Assembly: GCA_037442845.1 (NCBI GenBank)
Contig: JBBIPL010000102.1
Coordinates: 1 to 7,388 of the forward strand
DNA from: PFJX01 sp037442845
GTDB lineage: Bacteria > Pseudomonadota > Gammaproteobacteria > Burkholderiales > Thiobacillaceae
Reading direction: 5' to 3'
Length of the DNA stretch: 7,388 nucleotides
Shown piece after piece: positions 1 to 7,388 of the stretch. Within the stretch, counting starts at the first letter, position 1; the number at the start of each line of letters is the position of its first letter. The notes under the pieces are model-generated. The model saw only the letters and a program-made list of their open reading frames with translations, searched no databases and was not told the DNA's origin. The position numbers were made by a program, and so were the translations under genes.

Positions 1-6
1 TAGGCT

Positions 7-633
7 CTAAGTCGCGGCTTCGGCGCGGGCGCGCAACACCTTGATCTGGAACAGGGTGTTGCGCTCGTCCTCTTCCAGGGCCGCACGGATGTGGTGCACC
101 GTCGCCTGGTAGCGGGGAATGATGTTGTATTTCAAGGCATTCACCCGCTTCTGCGTCTTGCGGCTGGCGGCCAGGAGGCGCCACAGGGCGTTCTCCGCCT
201 CGCCCAGACGGGCCAGGGTGACGGTGAGTTCGCGCAGGCGCAGGCGCGCCTCGTCGAAGCTGACGTCGGTCCACATCAGGCCCACCGGTTGCAGCGGCAG
301 CGGCGAGGCCGACACGCTGGGATATTCGACGCCGACGCTGGAACGCACCACCACGCGCAGGGCCACCGCCTGCGACAGGCCGACCGAGGCCTGGCGCAGC
401 ATCTGGCCGCCCATGCGCATCTGCACGATGCCCAGCCAGTGGTAGGCATCGGCCAGTTCCCTGGCGGTCTCGGCCCTGAGTTCACGGTACTGGGCCAGGC
501 GCTCGTACACCAGGCGGGTGAGCAGGTCGCGCTTCTTCTCCAGCATGGCCCGGCCCTGCTCCAGAAACTTGACCTGGCGGCCGACCTGCAGCAGGGCGCT
601 CTTGGTGGGGGGGACGGAGAGGCGTTTTTTCAT
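7..633 (-). CDS. atpD: V/A-type ATPase subunit D (central rotor shaft)
   Basis: Subunit D is the coiled-coil shaft that rotates inside the A3B3 headpiece and passes torque to the membrane ring with F and C. Its 208 residues match the family length. The N-terminal helix carries the signature PPTKSALLQ (8-16) and LEQGRAMLEKKRDLL (24-38). The C-terminal helix carries RKTQKRVNALKYNIIPRY (158-175), followed by the ALEEDERNTLF stretch (185-195). A less conserved middle (about 95-125) forms the tip region. The ATG at 633 gives the expected N-terminus and no alternative start fits better. However, the bases just before it (GTACTCAACC) hold no Shine-Dalgarno, and a long inverted repeat ends 9 nt upstream. 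This suggests special control of D translation or dependence on readthrough coupling (inference). The gene ends 6 bases from the window edge. Confidence 0.96.
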   Translation of the reverse strand: MKKRLSVPPTKSALLQVGRQVKFLEQGRAMLEKKRDLLTRLVYERLAQYRELRAETARELADAYHWLGIVQMRMGGQMLRQASVGLSQAVALRVVVRSSVGVEYPSVSASPLPLQPVGLMWTDVSFDEARLRLRELTVTLARLGEAENALWRLLAASRKTQKRVNALKYNIIPRYQATVHHIRAALEEDERNTLFQIKVLRARAEAAT

Positions 634-642
634 GGTTGAGTA

Positions 643-665
643 CGGGAAACGGGAAACGGGAAACG
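643..665. repeat. Heptanucleotide array, (GGGAAAC)x3, left arm of inverted repeat
   Basis: Three perfect tandem copies of GGGAAAC lie at 644-650, 651-657 and 658-664. Together with flanking bases (643-665) they form a 23-bp perfect inverted match to 702-724. The array lies in the B-D spacer and ends 9 nt before the D start codon. In the transcript it reads as GTTTCCC copies. Confidence 0.95.
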
Positions 666-724
666 TGTGAAACGCCGAGCAGCCCGCGGTTTTGCTTTTC
701 CCGTTTCCCGTTTCCCGTTTCCCG
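643..724 (-). promoter_or_regulatory. Long hairpin in the B-D spacer of the transcript
   Basis: The arms 643-665 and 702-724 are perfect reverse complements (23 bp) around a 36-nt loop, so the mRNA between B and D can form a very stable stem. Because the arms are tandem repeats, the stem can also pair in registers shifted by 7. In the transcript the 3' arm is followed by ACTCAACC and then the D start, with no U-run, so it does not look like an intrinsic terminator. A role in mRNA stability, processing or lowering D translation is possible but only inferred. Confidence 0.75.
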
Positions 725-730
725 TTTCCT
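696..730. repeat. Heptanucleotide array, (GTTTCCC)x3 plus imperfect copies, right arm
   Basis: Perfect GTTTCCC copies lie at 703-709, 710-716 and 717-723. They are flanked by imperfect copies TTTTCCC (696-702) and GTTTCCT (724-730), making five heptad units over 35 bp. This is the same unit as the left array in opposite orientation. It ends 3 nt from the B stop codon (734-736). Confidence 0.95.
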
Positions 731-733
731 GCA

Positions 734-2131
734 TCACCCCGCCTCCGCCACCGCCTGCCACTTGTGGTACTTGGCCAGTTCTTCCTCCGAAACCCGGATC
801 AGGGCCTCGGGCGGCAGCATGGAGAGCAGGTCCCAGGCCAGGTTGAGGGTCTCGTACACGCTGCGGTCCTCGTCCTCGCCCTGGCCGATGAAGCGGCGCT
901 CGAAGGCTTCGGCGAACCGCAGGTAGCGGCGGTCGGCGTCGGACAATTCCTCGGCGCCGATGATGGCGGCCAGGCCGCGCACCTCCAGGGCGCGGGCGTA
1001 GCTGGCGAAAAGCTGGCTGGCGACGTGCGGATGGTCTTCCCGCGTGAAGTTCTTGCCGATGCCGTCCTTCATCAAGCGCGACAGCGAGGGCAGCACGGCG
1101 ACCGGCGGATAGACGCCCTGGTTGGCCAGTTCACGTCCCAGCACGATCTGGCCTTCGGTGATGTAGCCGGTGAGGTCGGGGATGGGGTGGGTGATGTCGT
1201 CGGAAGGCATGGACAGCACCGGGATCATGGTGATGGAGCCGCGCCGGTTCTTGATGCGCCCGGCCCGTTCGTAGATTTCCGCCAGGTCGGAGTAGAGGTA
1301 GCCGGGATAGCCTTTGCGCGCCGGCACGTCGCCGCGCAGCACGGCCACTTCGCGCAGGGCCTCGGCGTAGGCGGTCATGTCGGTCATCACCACCAGCACG
1401 TGGTAGTCGAGGTCGTAGGCCAGGTATTCGGCGGCGGTCAGCGCCGCGCGGGGAGTGAGCAGGCGTTCGATGACGGGCTCGTCGGCGAGGTTGAGGAACA
1501 TCACCACCTTGTTGAGGACGCCGGATTCCTCGAAGCTTTCCTGGAAGAAGCGGGCGTCGGCGTTGGAAGCGCCGAAGGCGGCGAAGACGACGACGAATTC
1601 CGAGGCTTCCTCGCCCAGCAGCTTGGCCTGGCGCACGATCTGCGCGGCGACGCGGTTGTGCGGCAGGCCGCCGCCGGAGAACACCGGCAACTTCTGGCCG
1701 CGGGTCAGCGAGTTCATGCCGTCGATGGCGGAAATGCCGGTCTGGATGAACTCGCGCGGATAGGCGCGCGCGGCGGGGTTAAGGGGCTCGCCGTTGACGT
1801 CGCGGCGGTCGGCGGAAATGATCGGCGGGCGGCCGTCGCGCGGCAGGCCGGCGCCGTTGAAGACGCGGCCGAGGATGTCGCGGGAAACCGGAAGCTTGAA
1901 GGGCTCGTCGAGGAAGCGCACCCAGGTGCGTTCCAGGTCCAGATCGTCGGTGCCCTCGAACACCTCCACCAGCACGGCGTCAAAGGCCGAGCGGATCACC
2001 AGGCCGTTGCGCAGACGGCCGGCGTGATCCTTCAACTGCACGCGGGAACCGGCGGCCACGCCGGTCACCCCGGCCATGACGATAAGGCCGCCCTGCACGG
2101 AACTGGCGGTACGGAATTCGACGTTTTTCAT
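734..2131 (-). CDS. atpB: V/A-type ATPase non-catalytic subunit B
   Basis: Subunit B alternates with A in the headpiece and contributes the arginine finger to the catalytic sites at A/B interfaces. The 465 residues match the usual ~460. The family start (VEFRTASSVQGGLIVM, 4-19) leads into the beta-barrel domain. The position of the P-loop holds FSGGGLPHNR (151-160), the degenerate non-catalytic form normal for B. Further family motifs are SLTRGQKLPVFSG (141-153), DMTAYAEALRE (251-261), RKGYPGYLYSDLA (272-284) and PSLSRLMKDGIG (348-359), where R352 is the predicted arginine finger. The ATG at 2131 has AAGG 7 nt upstream, within the 25-nt gap after A. D follows only after a 100-nt gap filled by inverted heptamer repeats, the longest spacer in the cluster. 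Confidence 0.98.
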   Translation of the reverse strand: MKNVEFRTASSVQGGLIVMAGVTGVAAGSRVQLKDHAGRLRNGLVIRSAFDAVLVEVFEGTDDLDLERTWVRFLDEPFKLPVSRDILGRVFNGAGLPRDGRPPIISADRRDVNGEPLNPAARAYPREFIQTGISAIDGMNSLTRGQKLPVFSGGGLPHNRVAAQIVRQAKLLGEEASEFVVVFAAFGASNADARFFQESFEESGVLNKVVMFLNLADEPVIERLLTPRAALTAAEYLAYDLDYHVLVVMTDMTAYAEALREVAVLRGDVPARKGYPGYLYSDLAEIYERAGRIKNRRGSITMIPVLSMPSDDITHPIPDLTGYITEGQIVLGRELANQGVYPPVAVLPSLSRLMKDGIGKNFTREDHPHVASQLFASYARALEVRGLAAIIGAEELSDADRRYLRFAEAFERRFIGQGEDEDRSVYETLNLAWDLLSMLPPEALIRVSEEELAKYHKWQAVAEAG

Positions 2132-2142
2132 GGTCTTACCTT
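2132..2142 (-). promoter_or_regulatory. Ribosome binding site of B
   Basis: The transcript reads AAGG, then TAAGACC, then the B ATG at 2131. The 7-nt spacing is good and supports the B start. Confidence 0.7.
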
Positions 2143-2156
2143 GCCCTTGCCGGCCA

Positions 2157-3935
<1,779 letters not shown>

Positions 3936-3963
3936 TGTCGGCTTTCAAACGACGTCGTCAGGT

Positions 3964-4614
3964 CTATCCATGCACCAGGGCGCCCAGATCGGGGGCGCTG
4001 GCGAACAGGCGCTCCATGGCCACCCGCGCCAGTTCGTCGGCCAGGCGCGACTGGCGCGCCTCGAAGGTTTGGTCCAGTTGCGCGCGGCTGTCCGCCAGGC
4101 GCACGCGCAGGCCGCCCTCGCTGGGCTGGCCGTGGGTGGCGAGCTCCACCTTGCGGCCCGGCGCGGCGCGGGCCGCCATGTCCCGCCATGCCGGGGCGAC
4201 GCGGGCCTGGTCGGCGGCGCGCACTTCCGCCACCAGGTCTCCCTCGGGCAGGGCGCGCACGGCGGCGGCCAGCCATTTCTCCAGTACCGCCAGGTAGCGG
4301 GCGTCGTCGGCGGCCAGAGCCCGGAAAGCCTCGCGCACGCCGGACAGGGCGGATTGGGTGAGGGCCCAGCGCAGCCGGTCCAGTTCCGCCGCCAGGCGGG
4401 TTTCCGCCGCCTGGGTGTGGCGGCGCACGATGCGCTCCGCTTCCGCCTTGGCCGCCAGCACTTCCCGTTCCTCGGCCAGGCGGATCTTCTCGCCCGCTTC
4501 CATGAGGATGCGGGCCTTGCCCGATTCGGCCCGTTCCCGCTGTTCCCGCGCCAGGCTTTCCGCCTGGCGGATCAAGGCCTGTTCGAGTTGCAGGACTTGC
4601 GCATCCGCTTCCAT
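3964..4614 (-). CDS. atpE: V/A-type ATPase subunit E (peripheral stalk)
   Basis: Subunit E pairs with G/H to form the peripheral stalk that holds the A/B headpiece still against the rotor. The N-terminal ~95 residues are a long charged helix rich in Ala, Glu and Arg, as expected for the stalk coiled coil. The globular C-terminal domain ends with the family signature: a GGLRVR strand at 167-172, then DQTFEAR at 181-187 and RLADELA at 190-196. The length of 216 residues is close to the usual ~190-210. Two ATG codons are in frame (4620 and 4614). The second was chosen because GGGAG at 4621-4625 sits 6 nt before it but directly touches the first; the longer form would add Met-Asn. The gene lies 31 nt after F and 28 nt before A. 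No gene for its G/H partner is visible. Confidence 0.93.
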   Translation of the reverse strand: MEADAQVLQLEQALIRQAESLAREQRERAESGKARILMEAGEKIRLAEEREVLAAKAEAERIVRRHTQAAETRLAAELDRLRWALTQSALSGVREAFRALAADDARYLAVLEKWLAAAVRALPEGDLVAEVRAADQARVAPAWRDMAARAAPGRKVELATHGQPSEGGLRVRLADSRAQLDQTFEARQSRLADELARVAMERLFASAPDLGALVHG

Positions 4615-4625
4615 GTTCATCTCCC
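4615..4625 (-). promoter_or_regulatory. Ribosome binding site of E (selects second ATG)
   Basis: The transcript reads GGGAG-ATGAAC-ATG. The GGGAG is 6 nt from the second ATG (4614) but has no spacing to the first (4620), so initiation at the second is more likely. Confidence 0.75.
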
Positions 4626-4645
4626 GTCGGCCTGGCGACGCTCAA

Positions 4646-4990
4646 TCATTTCAACGCTTCCGGGCCCAGCACCGCGCGTACCACCTCGTCCACCGCCGGG
4701 GCGTAGTCGCGGGGCGTGGACAGCGAGGGCAGTTCGGTCACGACGATGCGGCCGCCCTCGTTGCGCAAGCGGTTGAGCCAGTGTCCGCCGGCGTGGGCCA
4801 GGCTGGACTCCAGCAGCACCAGGGCCTCGCCGCCGTCGCGCACCAATTTGCCGAGGACTTCCTCGACCTTGGCCGCGTCGGCGTCGGCATGCACCTCGGC
4901 GCCGATCAGGCTGAAGCCCTCGGTCAACCCGGCGCTGCCCAGCACCACGAGACGCGCGCTGGTCGGGCTTGTTTCCGCCTCACGCCTCAC
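4646..4990 (-). CDS. atpF: V/A-type ATPase subunit F (central stalk)
   Basis: Subunit F is a small Rossmann-like protein that binds the D shaft in the central stalk and affects coupling and activity. The 114 residues carry the family pattern: first strand and loop LVVLGSAGLTEGFSLIG at 14-30, EALVLLESSLA at 55-65, and IVVTELPSL at 82-90, followed by a C-terminal helix (97-108). Family members are usually about 100 residues and begin just before the first strand. Here ~11 extra residues (MRREAETSPTS) precede it. The likely start is a GTG at 4990, with AGAGG 8 nt upstream. Both this site and the start codon lie inside a heptanucleotide repeat. V15 or V16 (GTG) would start in the middle of strand 1 and are poorer choices. 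In the A/V operons I know, F usually sits after C and before A; here it comes before E. Confidence 0.9.
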   Translation of the reverse strand: MRREAETSPTSARLVVLGSAGLTEGFSLIGAEVHADADAAKVEEVLGKLVRDGGEALVLLESSLAHAGGHWLNRLRNEGGRIVVTELPSLSTPRDYAPAVDEVVRAVLGPEALK

Positions 4991-5003
4991 GCCTGACGCC
5001 TCT
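4976..5003. repeat. Heptanucleotide array of CGCCTCA type overlapping the F start
   Basis: Four tandem 7-bp units are visible on the plus strand: CGCCTCA (4976-4982), CGCCTCA (4983-4989), CGCCTGA (4990-4996) and CGCCTCT (4997-5003). In the transcript they read as GGCGTGA-like units. The array fills most of the K-F gap and encodes the first residues of F. Its units supply both the AGAGG ribosome binding site and the GTG start codon. Confidence 0.85.
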
Positions 5004-5006
5004 CGC

Positions 5007-5444
5007 TCAAAGCCTGCCCAGGAGCAGGATGGACATGACCAGACCGTATATCGCGATCCCTTCGGCCAGGCCCATGTAGATCAGGGTGCGGCCGAACATC
5101 TCGGGTTTCTCGGCGATCACCGCCAGGGCCGCGGCGCCGACCGGACCCAGGGCGATGCCGGCGCCGAAGGCCGCCAACCCCGTCGGCAAACCGATGCCGA
5201 TGAGGGCGAGGCCCACCGCCATGGAGATGCCGCCGTCGGTGGCGGCGACCTCCTGGGCCATGACATCCTGCACGCCCAGGTAGAGGAACCCGGCCAAGCC
5301 CAAGCCGAAGACCAGGAAATTCCCCAACACGCCCGCCTTCAGCCAGCGCGGCGCAGGCAGCCGGCGCGGCTTCATCTCCAGCCATACGCCCGCCAAGAGG
5401 GTGGCGGCCACGGAAAGCCCCATCAATGCGATCAGCCAGCTCAT
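5007..5444 (-). CDS. atpK: V/A-type ATPase subunit K (rotor ring c subunit)
   Basis: This 145-residue proteolipid forms the ion-carrying rotor ring that turns against subunit I. It has four predicted membrane helices at about 3-22, 35-57, 73-100 and 117-142. The second hairpin is a classic c hairpin: glycine-rich helix 3, a cytoplasmic AEKPE loop at 111-115, and the ion-binding carboxylate E128 in GLAEGIAIYG. The first hairpin keeps two helices and a positively charged loop (KPRR, 25-28) but has no glycine-rich pattern and no central acid, so each protein supplies one ion site. The position equivalent to the sodium ligand Gln110 of Enterococcus hirae NtpK is Leu99, which favours protons (inferred). 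The start was set at 5444 because GAGGAG lies 6 nt upstream; a longer frame from 5474 would place that Shine-Dalgarno inside the coding region. F follows after 16 nt. Confidence 0.95.
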   Translation of the reverse strand: MSWLIALMGLSVAATLLAGVWLEMKPRRLPAPRWLKAGVLGNFLVFGLGLAGFLYLGVQDVMAQEVAATDGGISMAVGLALIGIGLPTGLAAFGAGIALGPVGAAALAVIAEKPEMFGRTLIYMGLAEGIAIYGLVMSILLLGRL

Positions 5445-5456
5445 TTTTTTCTCCTC
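5445..5456 (-). promoter_or_regulatory. Ribosome binding site of K (decides the start)
   Basis: The transcript reads GAGGAG followed by six A residues and then ATG. This is the strongest Shine-Dalgarno in the window. It fixes the K start at 5444 rather than at the upstream in-frame ATG at 5474, and fits a need for high synthesis of the multicopy ring subunit. Confidence 0.85.
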
Positions 5457-5480
5457 GTCACGCCAACAAGTCACTCCGTT

Positions 5481-7367
5481 TCACTTCACGCCCGCCAGTT
5501 TCAGGGGCGCGAATTCCGTGCCATCCCCGCTGAAAAAGCGGGAGAAGCCTTCGTAATACATGAGACGCAGGGCCTGGATGGCGACGATGGCGCCCTCCAG
5601 CACGATGATCACCACGTTGCCCAGCACGATGGTCAGCCAGTGGCCCGCCGCGCCCATGCCGTCGGCCAGGGTGAACACAGCCAGGGCCAGGGCCACGTGG
5701 TTCAGGCTGAAGGCCGCCACGCGCATGAAGGACAGGGTGTTGGCGAACAGGTTGGTGCCGGTCTCCAGGGTCTCGATGCAGGTCACCAGCATGCGCTCGC
5801 CCAGACTGGCGCGGGTCTCGACCCACTTGAACAGGGCGACGCCGGTGATGCCGATGCCGGCCAGGATCCAGGACGGCGTCGCCAAATCCGCGCCGCCCGC
5901 CAGGCTGACCACGCCGCCGACCGCGCCCAGATAGAAGAGCAGGCCGGCGAGGCCGGCGGAATCGAACAGGGCCGCCTGCACATGCCCCGCCGTGTACTGG
6001 TTGCGGGCGTTCACCAGCAGGGTGAGGATGATGAAGCCGACGCCGAAGGACACCGCCAGGGTCAGCATCTGCGTGGGATGGTGCAGGGGCGACATCCACA
6101 GCGGATGCAGGATGCCCTTGTAGCCGAAGATGCTGCCGTAGAGCAGGCCGAACAGCATGGACACGGCGCCGGCGGCGACGCCGATCCAGACCAGTTTTCC
6201 CAGTATTTTGTAGAGACTCGCGGCCAGCAGCAGGATCACGGCGCCGTGGCCGATGTCGCCGAACATGGCGCCGAACAGCAGCGGGTAGGCGAAGGCGAAG
6301 GGCAAGGTCGGGTCGAACTCGCCGTAGCGCGGCACGCCGTAGCTCTTCACCAGCGGCACGAAGGGTTGCAGCCAGATCGGATAGCGCACCAGCGAGGGCA
6401 CCTGCGTCGCCTCGTCGCGCCGGGGGGATTCGATGGCCAGCCAGTAGCGGCCGCGGAAACGCTGTTCCAGGGCGCTCTTCAGGGCTTCGACGCGGCGGCG
6501 CGGCGCCCAGCCCGCGAGACCGGCCAGAGCGCCGCGCCCGCGCACGCCGACCATCGCCGCTTCCGCCAGGGGCCGAGCGAGGGCGACGCGCAGGCGCGCT
6601 TCCTCCAGGCCGGAGCGGTATTGCCCGCACAGGTCGTCCATGGCGGCGCATTCGCGCACGTTCATGGCCTCCACGCGCTTGCGTTCCTCCGCCAGCCAGG
6701 CGCGCGCGGCCTTAGGGTGCATGCGCAGTTCCGGGGGCACCGGCAGTTCGCGCCAGCCCGCCTGCGAGAGCAGGCCGCGCACTTCGTCGTGACGATCGCG
6801 CGGACCGGCGATGACGGCATAGGCCTGGTCGCCGACCTGGTCGAAGGTGCTCACCAGGAAGCCGGTCATGGCCAGGGCTTCCGCCACCCGCCTGAAGCTT
6901 CCGGCCGGCAGGCTGCCGATGTTCACCGCCAGCAGGCCGTCGGCGCGCAGCAACTGGGCGAGGTCGACGTTCAGCCGTTCCAGCTTGGTCAGGGTGTCCT
7001 CGAGGGCGTCCAGGTGGCGGATTTCCTCCTGGATGCGGGCCTCGCCCTCGTGCGCGGACAGACAGGCGTTCCAGACTCCCTTGAGCCAGGCGTTGAGTTC
7101 GTCCAGATCGCCCAGGGTGGGCGCGGCGGCGCCCTCGGGGATGACGAGCTCGCCCAGGTTGGCGCAGCGTTCGACCAGCTTGGCGACACGCGACTCGGCC
7201 TCCAGCCAGGCCTCGCGGTAGGGATCGGCGAGTCTCTCGGCGAGTTCCGGCGGCGTGTGCGCGGCCGGACTGAAGACGCCGAAGCGGGCCAGTTCGAGGG
7301 CGGCGTCGGGCACCTCGGAAGCCAGCATGAGCAGGCGGATGCGGACCAGAGGTTCGGCGCGGAACAT
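5481..7367 (-). CDS. atpI: V/A-type ATPase subunit I (membrane stator a subunit)
   Basis: This 628-residue protein is the stator 'a' subunit. It carries the two ion half-channels and anchors the peripheral stalks in the inner membrane. The N-terminal ~345 residues are soluble, with charged helical stretches around 50-70, 105-140 and 220-265 that form the usual coiled-coil arm. From about residue 355 there are roughly seven membrane segments. Family hallmarks are visible: MFGDIGHG at 368-375, NTLSFMRVAAFSLNH at 543-557 with R549 as the essential channel arginine, and EGAIVAIQALRLMYYE at 591-606, with E591, Q598 and R601 conserved. The length is slightly below the usual ~640-660. The ATG at 7367 has AAGG 8 nt upstream. 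A competing ATG at 7374 in another frame opens only a shadow reading frame. It is the first gene visible, 36 nt before K. Identity is very secure from the C-terminal motifs. Confidence 0.97.
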   Translation of the reverse strand: MFRAEPLVRIRLLMLASEVPDAALELARFGVFSPAAHTPPELAERLADPYREAWLEAESRVAKLVERCANLGELVIPEGAAAPTLGDLDELNAWLKGVWNACLSAHEGEARIQEEIRHLDALEDTLTKLERLNVDLAQLLRADGLLAVNIGSLPAGSFRRVAEALAMTGFLVSTFDQVGDQAYAVIAGPRDRHDEVRGLLSQAGWRELPVPPELRMHPKAARAWLAEERKRVEAMNVRECAAMDDLCGQYRSGLEEARLRVALARPLAEAAMVGVRGRGALAGLAGWAPRRRVEALKSALEQRFRGRYWLAIESPRRDEATQVPSLVRYPIWLQPFVPLVKSYGVPRYGEFDPTLPFAFAYPLLFGAMFGDIGHGAVILLLAASLYKILGKLVWIGVAAGAVSMLFGLLYGSIFGYKGILHPLWMSPLHHPTQMLTLAVSFGVGFIILTLLVNARNQYTAGHVQAALFDSAGLAGLLFYLGAVGGVVSLAGGADLATPSWILAGIGITGVALFKWVETRASLGERMLVTCIETLETGTNLFANTLSFMRVAAFSLNHVALALAVFTLADGMGAAGHWLTIVLGNVVIIVLEGAIVAIQALRLMYYEGFSRFFSGDGTEFAPLKLAGVK

Positions 7368-7388
7368 CAGGCATGCCTTAACGTGAAA

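Noticed and set aside
151..160. Possible loss of function in B because its P-loop is not a true Walker A
   Set aside because: The motif (residues 151-160 of B, FSGGGLPHNR) is the normal non-catalytic form for V/A-type B subunits, not damage.
643..724. Rho-independent terminator between B and D
   Set aside because: The stem is long, but the transcript lacks a following U-run, and D, an essential subunit of the same complex, lies directly downstream.
3949..3958. 10-bp palindrome ACGACGTCGT in the E-A gap
   Set aside because: Short palindromes are expected by chance in GC-rich DNA, and its position inside an operon gap does not suggest an operator.
5445..5474. Ten-residue N-terminal extension of K (start at 5474)
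   Set aside because: The extension would be encoded by the GAGGAG Shine-Dalgarno region and is hydrophilic. The ATG at 5444 has ideal spacing.
5458..6651. 397-codon minus-strand frame inside I
   Set aside because: Arg/Pro/Gly-rich shadow of the I reading frame, which has intact membrane motifs throughout.
7368..7377. 10-bp palindrome AGGCATGCCT just before the I start
   Set aside because: It is too short to be meaningful and is explained by the ribosome binding site next to an out-of-frame ATG. The sequence upstream is cut off.

Overview
The window carries seven complete genes, all on the minus strand and tightly packed. Together they encode most of a V/A-type (vacuolar/archaeal-type, rotary) ATPase. 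In transcription order, from the high-coordinate end to the low: I (membrane stator 'a' subunit), K (rotor ring 'c' subunit), F (central stalk), E (peripheral stalk), A (catalytic), B (non-catalytic nucleotide-binding) and D (central rotor shaft). Gaps between genes are 16-36 nt, except B-D, which is 100 nt and holds a repeat structure. The operon is cut off just upstream of I (21 bases remain) and just downstream of D (6 bases remain), so its promoter and terminator are not visible.

The genes form one machine. A and B make the hexameric headpiece. D and F form the rotating shaft. E is part of the peripheral stalk. I holds the two ion half-channels and contacts the K ring. Two subunits normally needed are absent from the visible stretch: the C (d-like) subunit that joins the shaft to the K ring, and the G/H partner of E. 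Either they lie just outside the window, or the operon is split.

The DNA is GC-rich. Start sites with GGAG/AAGG-like ribosome binding sites fit a Gram-negative bacterium. The heptanucleotide repeats between genes (GGGAAAC and GGCGTGA types) resemble those I associate with beta- and gammaproteobacterial genomes. The taxonomic guess is an inference of moderate to low confidence. Most proteobacteria rely on an F-type ATP synthase, so this would probably be a second rotary ATPase.

The complex itself is a known system, and I see no new enzyme family. The points worth a second look are: (i) an ~89-bp inverted array of heptamers in the B-D gap, just before a D start that lacks a Shine-Dalgarno sequence; (ii) a second heptamer array that overlaps the F start codon; (iii) a K subunit whose first hairpin is degenerate and whose sodium-ligand positions are replaced; and (iv) the unusual gene order with no C.
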